The notes under the pieces are model-generated. The model had not been told where the DNA came from. It worked only from the letters and a program-made list of their open reading frames with translations, and searched no databases. Position numbers and translations under genes: made by a program. DNA of 64,000 nucleotides from Rosellinia necatrix (Eukaryota; Ascomycota; Sordariomycetes; Xylariales; Xylariaceae): positions 5,084,001 to 5,148,000 of the forward strand of contig JAGYVD010000003.1 of assembly GCA_021209875.1 (NCBI GenBank), read 5' to 3'. Of this stretch, positions 55,831 to 64,000 are shown in pieces. The stretch's first letter is position 1, and each line of letters begins with the position of its first letter.

Positions 55831-58611
55831 CAACCATAATAGGGCGGATCTTCTATGCATGATCCCGCAGCGTTCCGCCCAAAACGGCATCGCGAGGGCT
55901 TCACCGCCTCACGCACGCACGTCAACGCTTCTACCAAACCAAAGAATTGACGCGCCAAACCGGTGAGATTTACACCTACTACATAGCCAACGGCGGAATA
56001 GCCCTCCCACAGCTTCAATAAGGACAGTTTGCCATTGGTTTGCCGCATGAAAAATTTTCTCCGTCCTCAAAGCTCTATTGGAACCGGCTGTGTTTTCTGA
56101 CGGAATATGTGTACCATAGCACATGAGTAGCTCCGACGCATGATTCACCTCCGTATTTCCGGCATCACAATGGTCGGTCATACTCCTCTCCGGCCCACAC
56201 CACTTCCTAACTCTCCCGCCGTCCATTCATCTGCCTACTCATGGCTGGAACTATACCCGGCTTAGGTAATTTACTTGGCGGCACCCTGACAGAGTAAGGA
56301 CCGGGAACGCCCTATCACCGTCGCGATGGCGAATGCTGCGCGTTACGCATCTCTAGCGCCTCTCCTTGAGTATAACATCTTGTCCATCCCTCTAGACCGG
56401 CTCAAAACATACAACACGGCGGGTTGGGCCCGCCCAGATCTCAGATCTCCAGGGGCATGCCCTATCACACCACGATAACCGTGAATCCACTCATGTATAA
56501 CGTAAACCGACTGCACAATACCCAGACAGGACAGCTGAGCTACGCGAATAGGGCGGAATACGGCGAGTTGTTGACGACAGGACCAATTGTTCCCCCTACG
56601 TAGATTGAACACCGAGCCCGAGGCGGTGGGCGTAAAAGCCGCCTCGAGGCTCGCGGGATCGATTACTGGCTCGCGGATATGGGCCTATATCAAATTAAAA
56701 GCGACGTGTACCATTGGTATCCCTGCTTTCGCTCCCGTGAACATTCTAGCTATAGGCCAGCAATCCACAAACAGAACCCAAACAGAGCCACCGAGCGCGT
56801 GCATCTCATCATAAGCCGCACGATCAGGCGATGGAGGAGCGGTGTGCGAGTCGACTCGTATTCTACATAGTCGGAGCAGTTAGATAGAGAAGCTAGAACC
56901 ACATCACCGGTGTTCTCATATTCGGCCATCGAGACCGTGTGTCCGCCCAGGGGCTCACAAGCAACCCTGTGACGTGCCACTTGACATAAAACTACAGTAT
57001 TATGGTCTAAGTCGCTGCTTCAGTGCTTCTCTATCGTCCTTTTAGGCTACTCCATCGCAGCGTTTGAATCCCCCGGCTCCGGTTTTTACCGCATTAGTAA
57101 AGTAAACAATACGTGTTGAGACAACGCATAGGAGACAGCTCTTAACGAACAGCTACTATCACTAACGGGGAATTCGATGATGTCGCCGTGCGAAAGCTTC
57201 TTTCTCGCACTCGTTGCGCATGAACTCATGATCTGGTATTTCGCCACGTAGATTGTGAGCAAGACCACAGTACCATTGTCAGCGCTTGGAGTGAGTCTCT
57301 GGTTATAGGTTGGGTGAGTCGGTGTATCAAGTCCCTCAATCCAACCAGCACTCTGATTGAACCTATGAATAATGGAGATGCGTGACCGACTCCAGCCTTT
57401 CTTACTCACAAGTACGCCGCTGACATAATTGCGAGGCTGCTCTCATGAGATCCAATGATAGCCTGCCCACTTACATATCTTCGATATTGAGCTGAGTTTA
57501 GTGGACTGCGTTGGCTTAACATCGGAAAACATAGGGTGCATCTGATGCTACCTAGGTACACAACAAGTGGTACGATATACTGAGTTGCCTTCTTCAATAT
57601 TTATTCGTCATGTGAACATCGAAATGGAACATAATTTAACATTACAACATGTAGATTTCGTAATACTAACTAGCTAGCTTCTACTGAGTCAAAAATAGAA
57701 GATGATCCTACGATTTAGCAAAAACAAAGACGATGGGACCTATTCAAAAGAAACAAGAGGAGAATGTGTATGTGTCGTTACCGTGACATCTGAGTGTTTG
57801 GCAACGAGTGAAAGCAACGCTCCCTTGCCCCCTCTCCGCCCCAGAAGGCACCACAGATAAACAAGGCCAATTGGAATTCCGTGATCCAAGTTTTGTAGCC
57901 GCCGCAAAAAGAGAAAGTTACGTTCAAGCCTATGAATCTATGAGGAGTCGTCAATCCCAATCAGATCTATGAAATAGGATGGGGGTGTGAACAACAACAA
58001 AAAAAAAGAGGGCAAAAGGGGACAACTATTACATGTATGCGCAATCTATTACGGCGTTGGGGTCGATGTCGGCTACGCCAAGTCGCACGAGATGACCAAG
58101 GGTGGTGCGTCAGTGTCAGCGAGCAGCAATTGGTCCGAGGGGGCGAAACGAGGGAAGGGGAGGGGGGGAGGCAGCAGCTCAGCTAATTAGGGGCCGCGGG
58201 AGCCAGTCATAGCCACGATCCTCGTAACCGGTTTTTGAGCACGAGTATTATTTCCCTTTCTTGACGCGGGTACACACGAACAAACGAGGCTCATAAGATA
58301 GGGAAAAACCTAAAAGCATTGGACACAACGCGCGCCCTGCAAGAAGCCGAAACGGGCATACAGAAAGAAAAGAAAAAAAAAAAAAAAAATACAACGACGC
58401 CGTAGCAAACTAACTAGGCAGCAGCAGTAGCAGTCAGTAGCAGCGGGATTTGCGAATGGGGGCCGACGACTGGCCGCTTTAAGGACCTCGCTTGCTTGCT
58501 TACTTGCGGTCGGAGAACGCGGCACGCGAGCAATCTCGAGGCACACACACGCATACACACACACTCCAAAAGCTGATTCGCGCCACAGTAGAGGGATGCC
58601 GAAGATACATC

Positions 58612-59502
58612 ATGTCGAGGCGCGGGTGCCCATACCCCGAGATCTCTCCCCCAAGGCGGGTGGTAGCGACGCTGCAGACGTTCGAGCCGCTGCTGGATCA
58701 CCATTGGTACGTTGTCGAGTACCGCCGCAAGCCCGGGCTACCAACCGGCGAGGACGCAGCCTCGATCCGACGGGACGCCTTCTTCCAGCACGACTGCGAC
58801 GATCTAGTAGCATCCGAATGCAGCGCCCCCGATGATGACGACGACGCCGACGACGACGCCGACGACGCCGCTGCTGCTGCTGACGCCACGGACGCCACAG
58901 ACTCGCGGTGGTGGGTCTGCAACGTCTGGCAGGACGTCTACTGGGTGCCGTTCATCGTGCCGTACTTCTCGCGCCTCAAGCGCTACCAGGTCGTCGGCTG
59001 CAAGACGGGGGCGGGGATCCGGTTCCGGCAGAACGCGCCGTGCCGCGTGGTGTCGAGGGGCAGCTTCACGGTCGTCGAGCGCGACACGGGGCGTCCGTAT
59101 TCGCCCGCGCCCGCGCAAGGGCGAGGGGCACTACGGAGGGGCGACGACAATGACGGCAATGACAACGACGACATCTGGGACGGAGAGACGGAGGCGGGGT
59201 CCATCACATTCGATGACGACGACGACGATGACGACGACGACGACGACGACGACGAAACCGGCTCGGCGGCCGGCGGCGGCGCCAAGAGGACGGGGGACTG
59301 GGATGCGCAGGAGGATACCGATACCGAGGCCGAGCCGCCGGCGTGGGACCTCGTGTGCGAGTGCGAGATCGAGACGCCGCTCGTCTTCTTCATGGCGCAG
59401 GTCCGTAAGCGAGACGCCAACCACGAACTCTGCGAACACCTGTGCTGGTCCGTCCTCCAGGTTACCTACGGCGAGGATTACGAGGGATTAGAGTGGCCCT
59501 GA
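58612..59502 (+). CDS. Asp-rich protein of unknown function
   Basis: This is a single-exon frame of 296 residues from the ATG at 58612. The frame extends upstream through a CA-microsatellite translation that is clearly not protein. Structured-looking segments (RRVVATLQTFEPLLDHHWYV, SRWWVCNVWQDVYWVPFIVP, YFSRLKRYQVVGCKTGAGIR, FFMAQVRKRDANHELCEHLC) are separated by low-complexity acidic linkers: DDDDDADDDADD, and a run of about 14 Asp encoded by GAC/GAT at 59212-59253. Third codon positions are very GC-rich. Composition of the structured parts (Trp, Tyr, Cys) suggests a folded globular domain. I do not recognise a family; no signal peptide or membrane segment is obvious. Confidence 0.7.
   Translation: MSRRGCPYPEISPPRRVVATLQTFEPLLDHHWYVVEYRRKPGLPTGEDAASIRRDAFFQHDCDDLVASECSAPDDDDDADDDADDAAAAADATDATDSRWWVCNVWQDVYWVPFIVPYFSRLKRYQVVGCKTGAGIRFRQNAPCRVVSRGSFTVVERDTGRPYSPAPAQGRGALRRGDDNDGNDNDDIWDGETEAGSITFDDDDDDDDDDDDDDETGSAAGGGAKRTGDWDAQEDTDTEAEPPAWDLVCECEIETPLVFFMAQVRKRDANHELCEHLCWSVLQVTYGEDYEGLEWP
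59209..59256 (+). repeat. (GAC/GAT)n coding microsatellite, poly-Asp
   Basis: A run of about 14 Asp codons, mostly GAC with a few GAT. The mixture of synonymous codons suggests the Asp tract is maintained rather than a fresh slippage product. Confidence 0.9.
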
Positions 59503-60078
59503 TGATCGCGCCGCTACCTAAAATTTATACAATGTAAAAGCCTCGCAGGCACTCTCTCGTTGTTTCTCTGCTCCGCTCGATTTTAGGCACCAGAGACCCG
59601 GATTACAAAAAAAAAAATAAAAGGAGAAAAAAGGGTAAATGACACAGGGTCGTCATATTAGTAACCCAGCTTCATCTCATAGCGGAATAAATCTCTTCTT
59701 CCCATCATCCACTTTTCTTCATGATCTTAGCAAAAACAAACCGAATCATGATAGCTAACACGAGCTACTGACCCGACTAGTATAATGTCTATTCTTATCT
59801 TCAACAAGATGATCTCACCAGGATAGTCCCATAAGTCACAAAGTCATGGCGTCAATATATCCCATCCCACCAGCAGATAGCTAGTCCCCCAACGGCAATC
59901 GTGTGTAATTCATATAGTCAGTGAAAGACCACCGCCGATTCAACAGCCATCGCAAACCATCTTCCGGCATCAGAGTAGCCCTCAAGCATAGCCCAGCAGC
60001 AAAAAGAAACCACTCGCAATCACTCTCATCCCATTTCCCCCTGCGCGTTCTCGCCGCATAACAAACAACCACGTAACC
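59503..60078. other. intergenic; no gene seen
   Basis: 3' flank of the Asp-rich gene and upstream flank of the next candidate. It contains an A-run (59607-59616) and no supported frame. Confidence 0.6.
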
Positions 60079-60527
60079 ATGAAACCAATCTCCCAACGCA
60101 TCTCCACCACCGCGCGCCCTCTCCTCTCAGGAAGCAACGGCAACAGACCACTGTGCGTAAAAGCGTCCCCGCGGGGAAGCAAGCACCACCAACGCCCACA
60201 TGCATCCCCCTCCTCCCCTTCGTTCTCCAAACTAACACCACACACACACACACACACACCCACACCACCAGCATCTTCGCCGCCCTCGTCGGCATCCCAG
60301 CACTACCATACTACATAATCCCCTCGCGGGCTCCGAACCTCGACCCGGCGGCCGACAAGCGCCGCCGCCGGAGGGCCGAAGAGCGCAGAATACACGCACC
60401 CGGAGCACGAGGACCCGGCGGCCTTCAAGCCCGCGTTCGGGCTGCCGCACCGGCACAGGCGCGTCGACCGGGCCGCCCGACGGCCGGCCATCACCAGGCG
60501 CTCAGCGACCGGGCGCGGGCGCAGTGA
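60079..60527 (+). CDS. small putative mitochondrial/membrane protein, frame possibly disrupted
   Basis: The CDS is join(60079..60152,60272..60527), 109 codons as read. Exon 1 encodes a basic, Ser/Thr/Arg-rich start (MKPISQRISTTARPLLSG) like a mitochondrial presequence. The intron has donor GTGCGT, branch point CTAAC at 60232-60236 and acceptor CCAG. Exon 2 starts with a hydrophobic segment (IFAALVGIPALPYYIIP). After about 60375 the annotated frame loses its GC3 bias, while the +1 frame reads SAEYTHPEHEDPAAFKPAFG with near-perfect GC3. The end GHHQALSDRARAQ fits the original frame again. So either the gene has compensating indels (decay or sequence error) or one of the readings is chance. I infer a real small gene with a disturbed middle. 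Confidence 0.45.
60238..60262 (+). repeat. (CA)n microsatellite in the intron
   Basis: About eleven CA units lie just before the intron acceptor of the small-protein candidate. Confidence 0.9.
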
Positions 60528-60976
60528 AATGGCAGTTAGGTACCCAGAGGGATGAGGAGTTTGATAGTTGAAGAAGGGGTGGGGGTAGGGAGGGGAGGGG
60601 GAAGGGTGTTTGCTAAGAAGAGGGGGTTTGTTGGCGGTTTGAATCTTGATGATATGGAAGAGAAGGGAAGGGGGGGGAATGCGTGGTAGTGGGAGTGGCA
60701 TGTATGTATGTTATGTGTGTGCTATGGGACGACGTAAAATGAATTAACTTGAGATTTGTTCATCATATAACTATCCATAAAACTTAACTACCTTGCTATA
60801 ATCTATTGGATCAAATGTCACAGGGCGCGACCATTTTTCAGTTCCCTCGAAGCCAGCAACAAAGTAATTGAACGGAGTAGGATTAATTGTATCCGTATAA
60901 TCTGTAACTACATCTAATATATCTCACAAATCACTTCTTCCCACCCTTGCCGGCCGCGCTCCCCCTTTTTTTTTTT
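60528..60976. other. intergenic between convergent frames; no gene seen
   Basis: Stretch 60560-60690 is G-rich (GGGGTGGGGGTAGGGAGGGG). The remainder is AT-rich. No coding frame is supported. Confidence 0.6.
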
Positions 60977-61534
60977 TTACAGCGTGTACACCAACTTCGT
61001 CCCGCTGACCCTGTCGTTCCGCAGCTCGTCGAGCCCGCGGACGACGCCCTCGAGCCCGGCGCCGAAGCGGTTGACCTCGGGCCTCAGCGGGGCGACGGCG
61101 CCGGCGGCGAGCAGGTCGCGCGCGAGGGCCCAGAAGGCGGCCGCGAAGCGGGCCTCGGCGGGTTCGGGCGTGAAGGCGGGGTCGTCGAGGCGCGGGAAGG
61201 TGACGCCGAGGGCGTCGTAGCCGAGGGTGAAGTGCGGGCCGTCGACGGCGGGGTTGAGGTCGTCGAAGACGGCGCGCGGCACGGGGATGATGGTCGCGTA
61301 CCTCGGCCGCCGCTCCCTACCCTTATCATCATCATCATCATCATCATCATTATTACCATCATCATCACCTCCACCCTCGCTGTTGCTGTTGCCGTTGCTG
61401 CGGAGCGCCGCCGCGCACACCGCCGCCCCGTGCCCCCGTCGGCGAGTCCACGCGTTGTGCCGGAGGCCCCGTTGGCCGATCAGCCCCGTCGATCCATGCC
61501 GCGGCGTCGGCCGACCTTCGTAGCTCCTGAACAC
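60977..61534 (-). pseudogene. C-terminal remnant of an MDR (zinc-type alcohol dehydrogenase-like) oxidoreductase
   Basis: The minus-strand frame ends (TAA 60979-60977) with the typical end of MDR enoyl-reductase/quinone-oxidoreductase-like proteins: FAAAFWALARDLLAAG, LEGVVRGLDELRNDRVSGTK and LVYTL. Upstream, RYATIIPVP and HFTLGYDAL fit the second half of the Rossmann fold. The N-terminal catalytic domain and the GxGxxG nucleotide motif are absent; nothing resembling them lies up to 62.4 kb. The homologous part starts near CAAALRSN (about 61400) and is interrupted by an Asp run (GNNDDDDDDDD) from a GAT microsatellite where no insertion is expected. I read it as a truncated gene remnant. A short expressed frame cannot be excluded. 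Confidence 0.6.
61323..61366 (+). repeat. (ATC)n/(TCA)n microsatellite inside the MDR remnant
   Basis: TCATCATCA units and ATTATTACC lie on the plus strand and encode the Asp run of the minus-strand remnant. Confidence 0.88.
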
Positions 61535-62470
61535 GGTTGGTCCGCGTCCCGCCGCCCGTCACCAGAGCGCGACAGTATGTGGGCAATAGTCGCGATCACC
61601 GTCACAGCCCCGACGACCTTGGACGAGAAGCTTATCGATGCCGTCAGACGCCCCGGACCTCGTCGTTTGCGTGACCGCCGACTACGATCATCTCCGAATG
61701 CGGCGACTGGCCTTGGGGACTTTGGTCGACTGGACGAGAGTGCGTGGAGCCGCGAGCTTCGTATTAGAGGCCTGGTTGTAGAACGACCCTCACGGGGGGA
61801 CGGATTGGTAGGTAATCTCTGCTTCGCTTGCTTTCTGATCGTCATTTCGTCTTCGTTTCCTCCCAACTGATATGCGTCCTGATCTCCTAAGTCTGCAGAT
61901 AACCTTGCAAATATAGTGAGAGTGGACCGTAGAGGTGGGTCTATCATTATTCCTATGCCATCCACCGATGGCATCACCTTCATCCTTCTATTCCTTATAC
62001 GCACAAATTTTAAGCCCCACTTGCGCGTAACTCTACTTAGGTGTATGCCTTATTGGGCGGACTGAAGCGAAACCTCACGTTATCAGCAACTCGAAATGGC
62101 GTTACGACGCAAACTGGACCATGATTGCTTCGTCAGCGGTGGCGATATAAACTAGTAACTAGCTCACGACAAGTGCTCCATGGTTTTTTTTGTGTGTGAT
62201 GGTGTAGGAGACGGTGACTATTCGTGCCTGAGGAGATAAGAACAAGAAAGGATCTAGAATATTTAACTCCGTAAAGTGGTATCTAACGTGCCGTCTAAAG
62301 ATAACCGAACTTGTGAACATATGAACTTCATGGGACGTCCAGGACAGCTGGACCAAGCAAACATAACCGCCCCATGTATGATTATACATCGCTCGAAAAT
62401 ATTAACTCCAAATCGCTAAAACGCACGGAGATTGTCGTGAGATGAAGCATGGAAAATGGAACAACACAAA
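61535..62470. other. intergenic; no gene seen
   Basis: Upstream side of the MDR remnant and 3' flank of Crz1. The missing MDR N-terminus is not recognisable here. A long minus-strand frame (61480-62004) is Ser/Arg-rich without domain features. Confidence 0.5.
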
Positions 62471-64000
62471 TTAACGCCCGCCATAATCACTAGCGTATCC
62501 CATCTCTCCGAAGTTTTGCTGGCCGCCACCTTCGCCAAACCCTGTCCCAGGGCCACTGACATAGCCGGCCTCCTCGCCATCGTCGAAGTCGGATGCGTCG
62601 AAGCTAGATCGGCCGCTCATCTCATCTTCCACATTACCCATGTCGTTCTGATTCCAGTTCATCTGCGCCAGCGCGGGGTATTGGGCTAGCAATGCGGCCG
62701 GCAAGCCATATGCACCCGTATCCATCGGGTACACGTTATCCATTATGACCTGTTGCTGGGCCATGTTTTGCGCGGCCGCCATCTGCATATGCTGCTCCTG
62801 CCAGACGCGCTGCCGTTCTATCATCTCCTCATCCAACAATGGCTTGATACATATTCGACCTGCTTCGGACCGAAAATGGCGACCCAATGCGTCGGCTCGG
62901 GCAAATCTCCTACCACAGCCCCATTGCCCGCCAGCCTTCAGTTCACCTTTGCAGACGAATTTCTTCTCGCCCGTATGCAGCCCCTCGTGACGCTTTCGAT
63001 CGTGCTGTCGGGCAAATGCTTTGCCGCAGACTGTACATACGAAAGGCCGCTCGTCTGTGTGGGTGCGTAGGTGCGAACGGAGATTATAGGCTCGGGTAAA
63101 TCTCTTCGGACAGAGTGTGCATTGGAACGTGGCCGGGTGTTTCTGGACTCTCTTTGTGCTTCCATTGTCCTGGGCAGCCTGGTATTCAGGATCTGCCAAT
63201 CGAAGCGCAATCGCATTATTGGGCGTGGACATTGACATACGGCGCCGAGAGGCCGCATTGGCGCTACCGGACCTACTACCTGGGGCTAGCGGAGACAATG
63301 ACCTAGATGAAGACTCGGACCCAGATCGACTACGGTTGGCGAGATCAGCGCCTAGATGTGGCGAGAGATTTCCGGAAGCGTGAGGTCGTGAATTGCCACC
63401 AGGGTTATAAATAGAGTCTGTAGCCGCTCGTGGTCTTGCCTTGGGACGTCCTATGCTTATGTTAGCCCTATCGTTTCAGATCACATAAACCGGGACTTTA
63501 TTACCTCTGTTATCAGGAGGAATTAGGGAACTTTCATCCATAGGTGTTTTTGCCGGCTCAAATGTGTTTTGTTTAGCATTGGGAGCGAAATCGATGTTGA
63601 TCGAGGGGGGCGCTAGTCCCGGAGGCATATGTTCCATCGGCATCTCTTGCTGCAATGGTGGGAATTCCTCGGATTGCAGCCCGTAGCCGACTGTGGGAGG
63701 CCCTTGATATCCCGGATTCAGAATCATGGGTTGGGTTGGCTGGCCAGTGTCCATCTGGGGAAGCAGTCGTGGAGATATATGGGGGCTGTGCGACGGGCTA
63801 CGGCTGTTACGATTGGGATCTGAGATGCTGAAGTTCCCCAGTTCTATAACACCATCATAGAAGCTGTCCTGCTGCGGTTGTTGCATGGGCGAGTGACTGT
63901 GTTCGGAATGATCAAATCTGTCATGGGCCGATAGGTTCGGCGACGCCGCATTAGATGATACGTCAGACCAGTCGGAAGTTGTTCTTCGATGTCCGTGAAA
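62471..64000 (-). CDS. crz1: calcineurin-responsive zinc-finger transcription factor Crz1, C-terminal part
   Basis: The CDS is complement(join(62471..63450,63505..>64000)); the 5' part lies beyond the right edge. Three C2H2 fingers of Crz1/CrzA type are present: FQCTLCPKRFTRAYNLRSHL, FVCTVCGKAFARQHDRKRHE, and the irregular FVCKG...WGCGRRFARADALGRHF followed by RSEAGRICIKPLL. Upstream is a Ser/Pro/Gln-rich regulatory region with SRSGSESSSRSLSP, a likely serine-rich phosphorylation region, and PSINID (63590-63607), a good match to the calcineurin-docking PxIxIT-type motif. When calcium activates calcineurin, Crz1 is dephosphorylated and enters the nucleus to switch on stress and cell-wall genes. 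The 54-nt intron has donor GTAATA, a CTAAC branch point and acceptor CATAG, and restores GRPKARP in frame. The C-terminus is acidic and Gly-rich. Confidence 0.93.

Larger units (their letters stand above)
52480..58611. other. gene-poor 6.1-kb region
   Basis: The left end is the promoter of the giant gene. No intact gene is supported further right. It contains clustered CAGCGATGCAGAGACGC-like imperfect repeats (53245-53310), GGTA/TACC palindromes, a GAACATGGT-type 9-bp repeat (55340-55390), an AAC repeat and an A-run (58371-58389). Frames around 55970-56870 are stop-interrupted and not convincing. Confidence 0.5.

Noticed and set aside
55971..56870. Protein-like segments in one plus frame (for example YTYYIANGGIALPQLQ, TITVNPLMYNVNRLHNTQTG)
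   Set aside because: At least six stops in about 300 codons, near half the chance expectation, and other frames look equally plausible; not enough to call a pseudogene.
1..64000. CRISPR arrays, bacterial insertion sequences, rRNA genes, viral insertions
   Set aside because: Looked for regularly spaced repeats, transposase or integrase motifs and conserved rRNA words on both strands; none seen, and CRISPR is not expected in a fungal nuclear genome.

Overview
The window is nuclear DNA of a filamentous ascomycete, most likely a Sordariomycete. The evidence is short introns (about 46-160 nt) with GTAAGT-type donors and CTAAC-type branch points, a giant single-copy adenylate cyclase, a FYVE/RING protein, a Crz1-type zinc-finger factor, dynamitin, an RTC4 protein, a bilirubin-oxidase-type multicopper oxidase, and a nuclear tRNA with an intron between positions 37 and 38. 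The species cannot be fixed from sequence alone. No bacterial, viral or CRISPR feature is seen. Exon joins given below were derived by hand from splice signals and frame continuity.

Layout, left to right. 1-7 kb: the 3' end of an ABCB multidrug transporter, a secreted SGNH/GDSL esterase (3 exons), and a FYVE-RING ubiquitin-ligase-like protein (3 exons). 7-17.2 kb: a 10-kb stretch with no intact gene that I can support; it holds microsatellites, GGTA/TACC-rich palindromic motifs and one decayed reading frame. 17.2-20.4 kb: a SCOC-like short coiled-coil gene and a decayed frame whose 3' half resembles a CVNH-type pattern. 20.4-28.4 kb: a six-exon multicopper oxidase on the minus strand and a five-exon secreted protein of unknown function. 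29-33.1 kb: RTC4 and dynamitin, head to head. 33.1-35.7 kb: a long non-coding leader region before adenylate cyclase (35.7-42.5 kb, about 2135 residues). 43-44.5 kb: a small cysteine-rich protein and a tRNA-Gly(CCC). 45.3-52.5 kb: a giant, highly charged, repetitive protein of about 2284 residues. 52.5-58.6 kb: gene-poor. 58.6-61.6 kb: an Asp-rich protein, a small putative membrane protein whose frame appears shifted, and the C-terminal remnant of an MDR-type oxidoreductase. 62.5-64 kb: the 3' part of a calcineurin-responsive Crz1 gene, cut by the window edge.

There is no single operon-like system. Several genes are signalling or trafficking components: adenylate cyclase (Ras/G-protein to cAMP), Crz1 (calcium/calcineurin), dynamitin (dynein cargo transport), the FYVE-RING protein (PI3P-marked endosome or vacuole membranes) and the SCOC-like protein (Golgi/Arl). 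The strongest candidate for something undescribed is the giant minus-strand protein at 45.3-52.5 kb. It combines about a dozen copies of an acidic, Trp/Phe-Gly, poly-Lys short motif with six copies of a helical module joined by octad E/A/R repeats.
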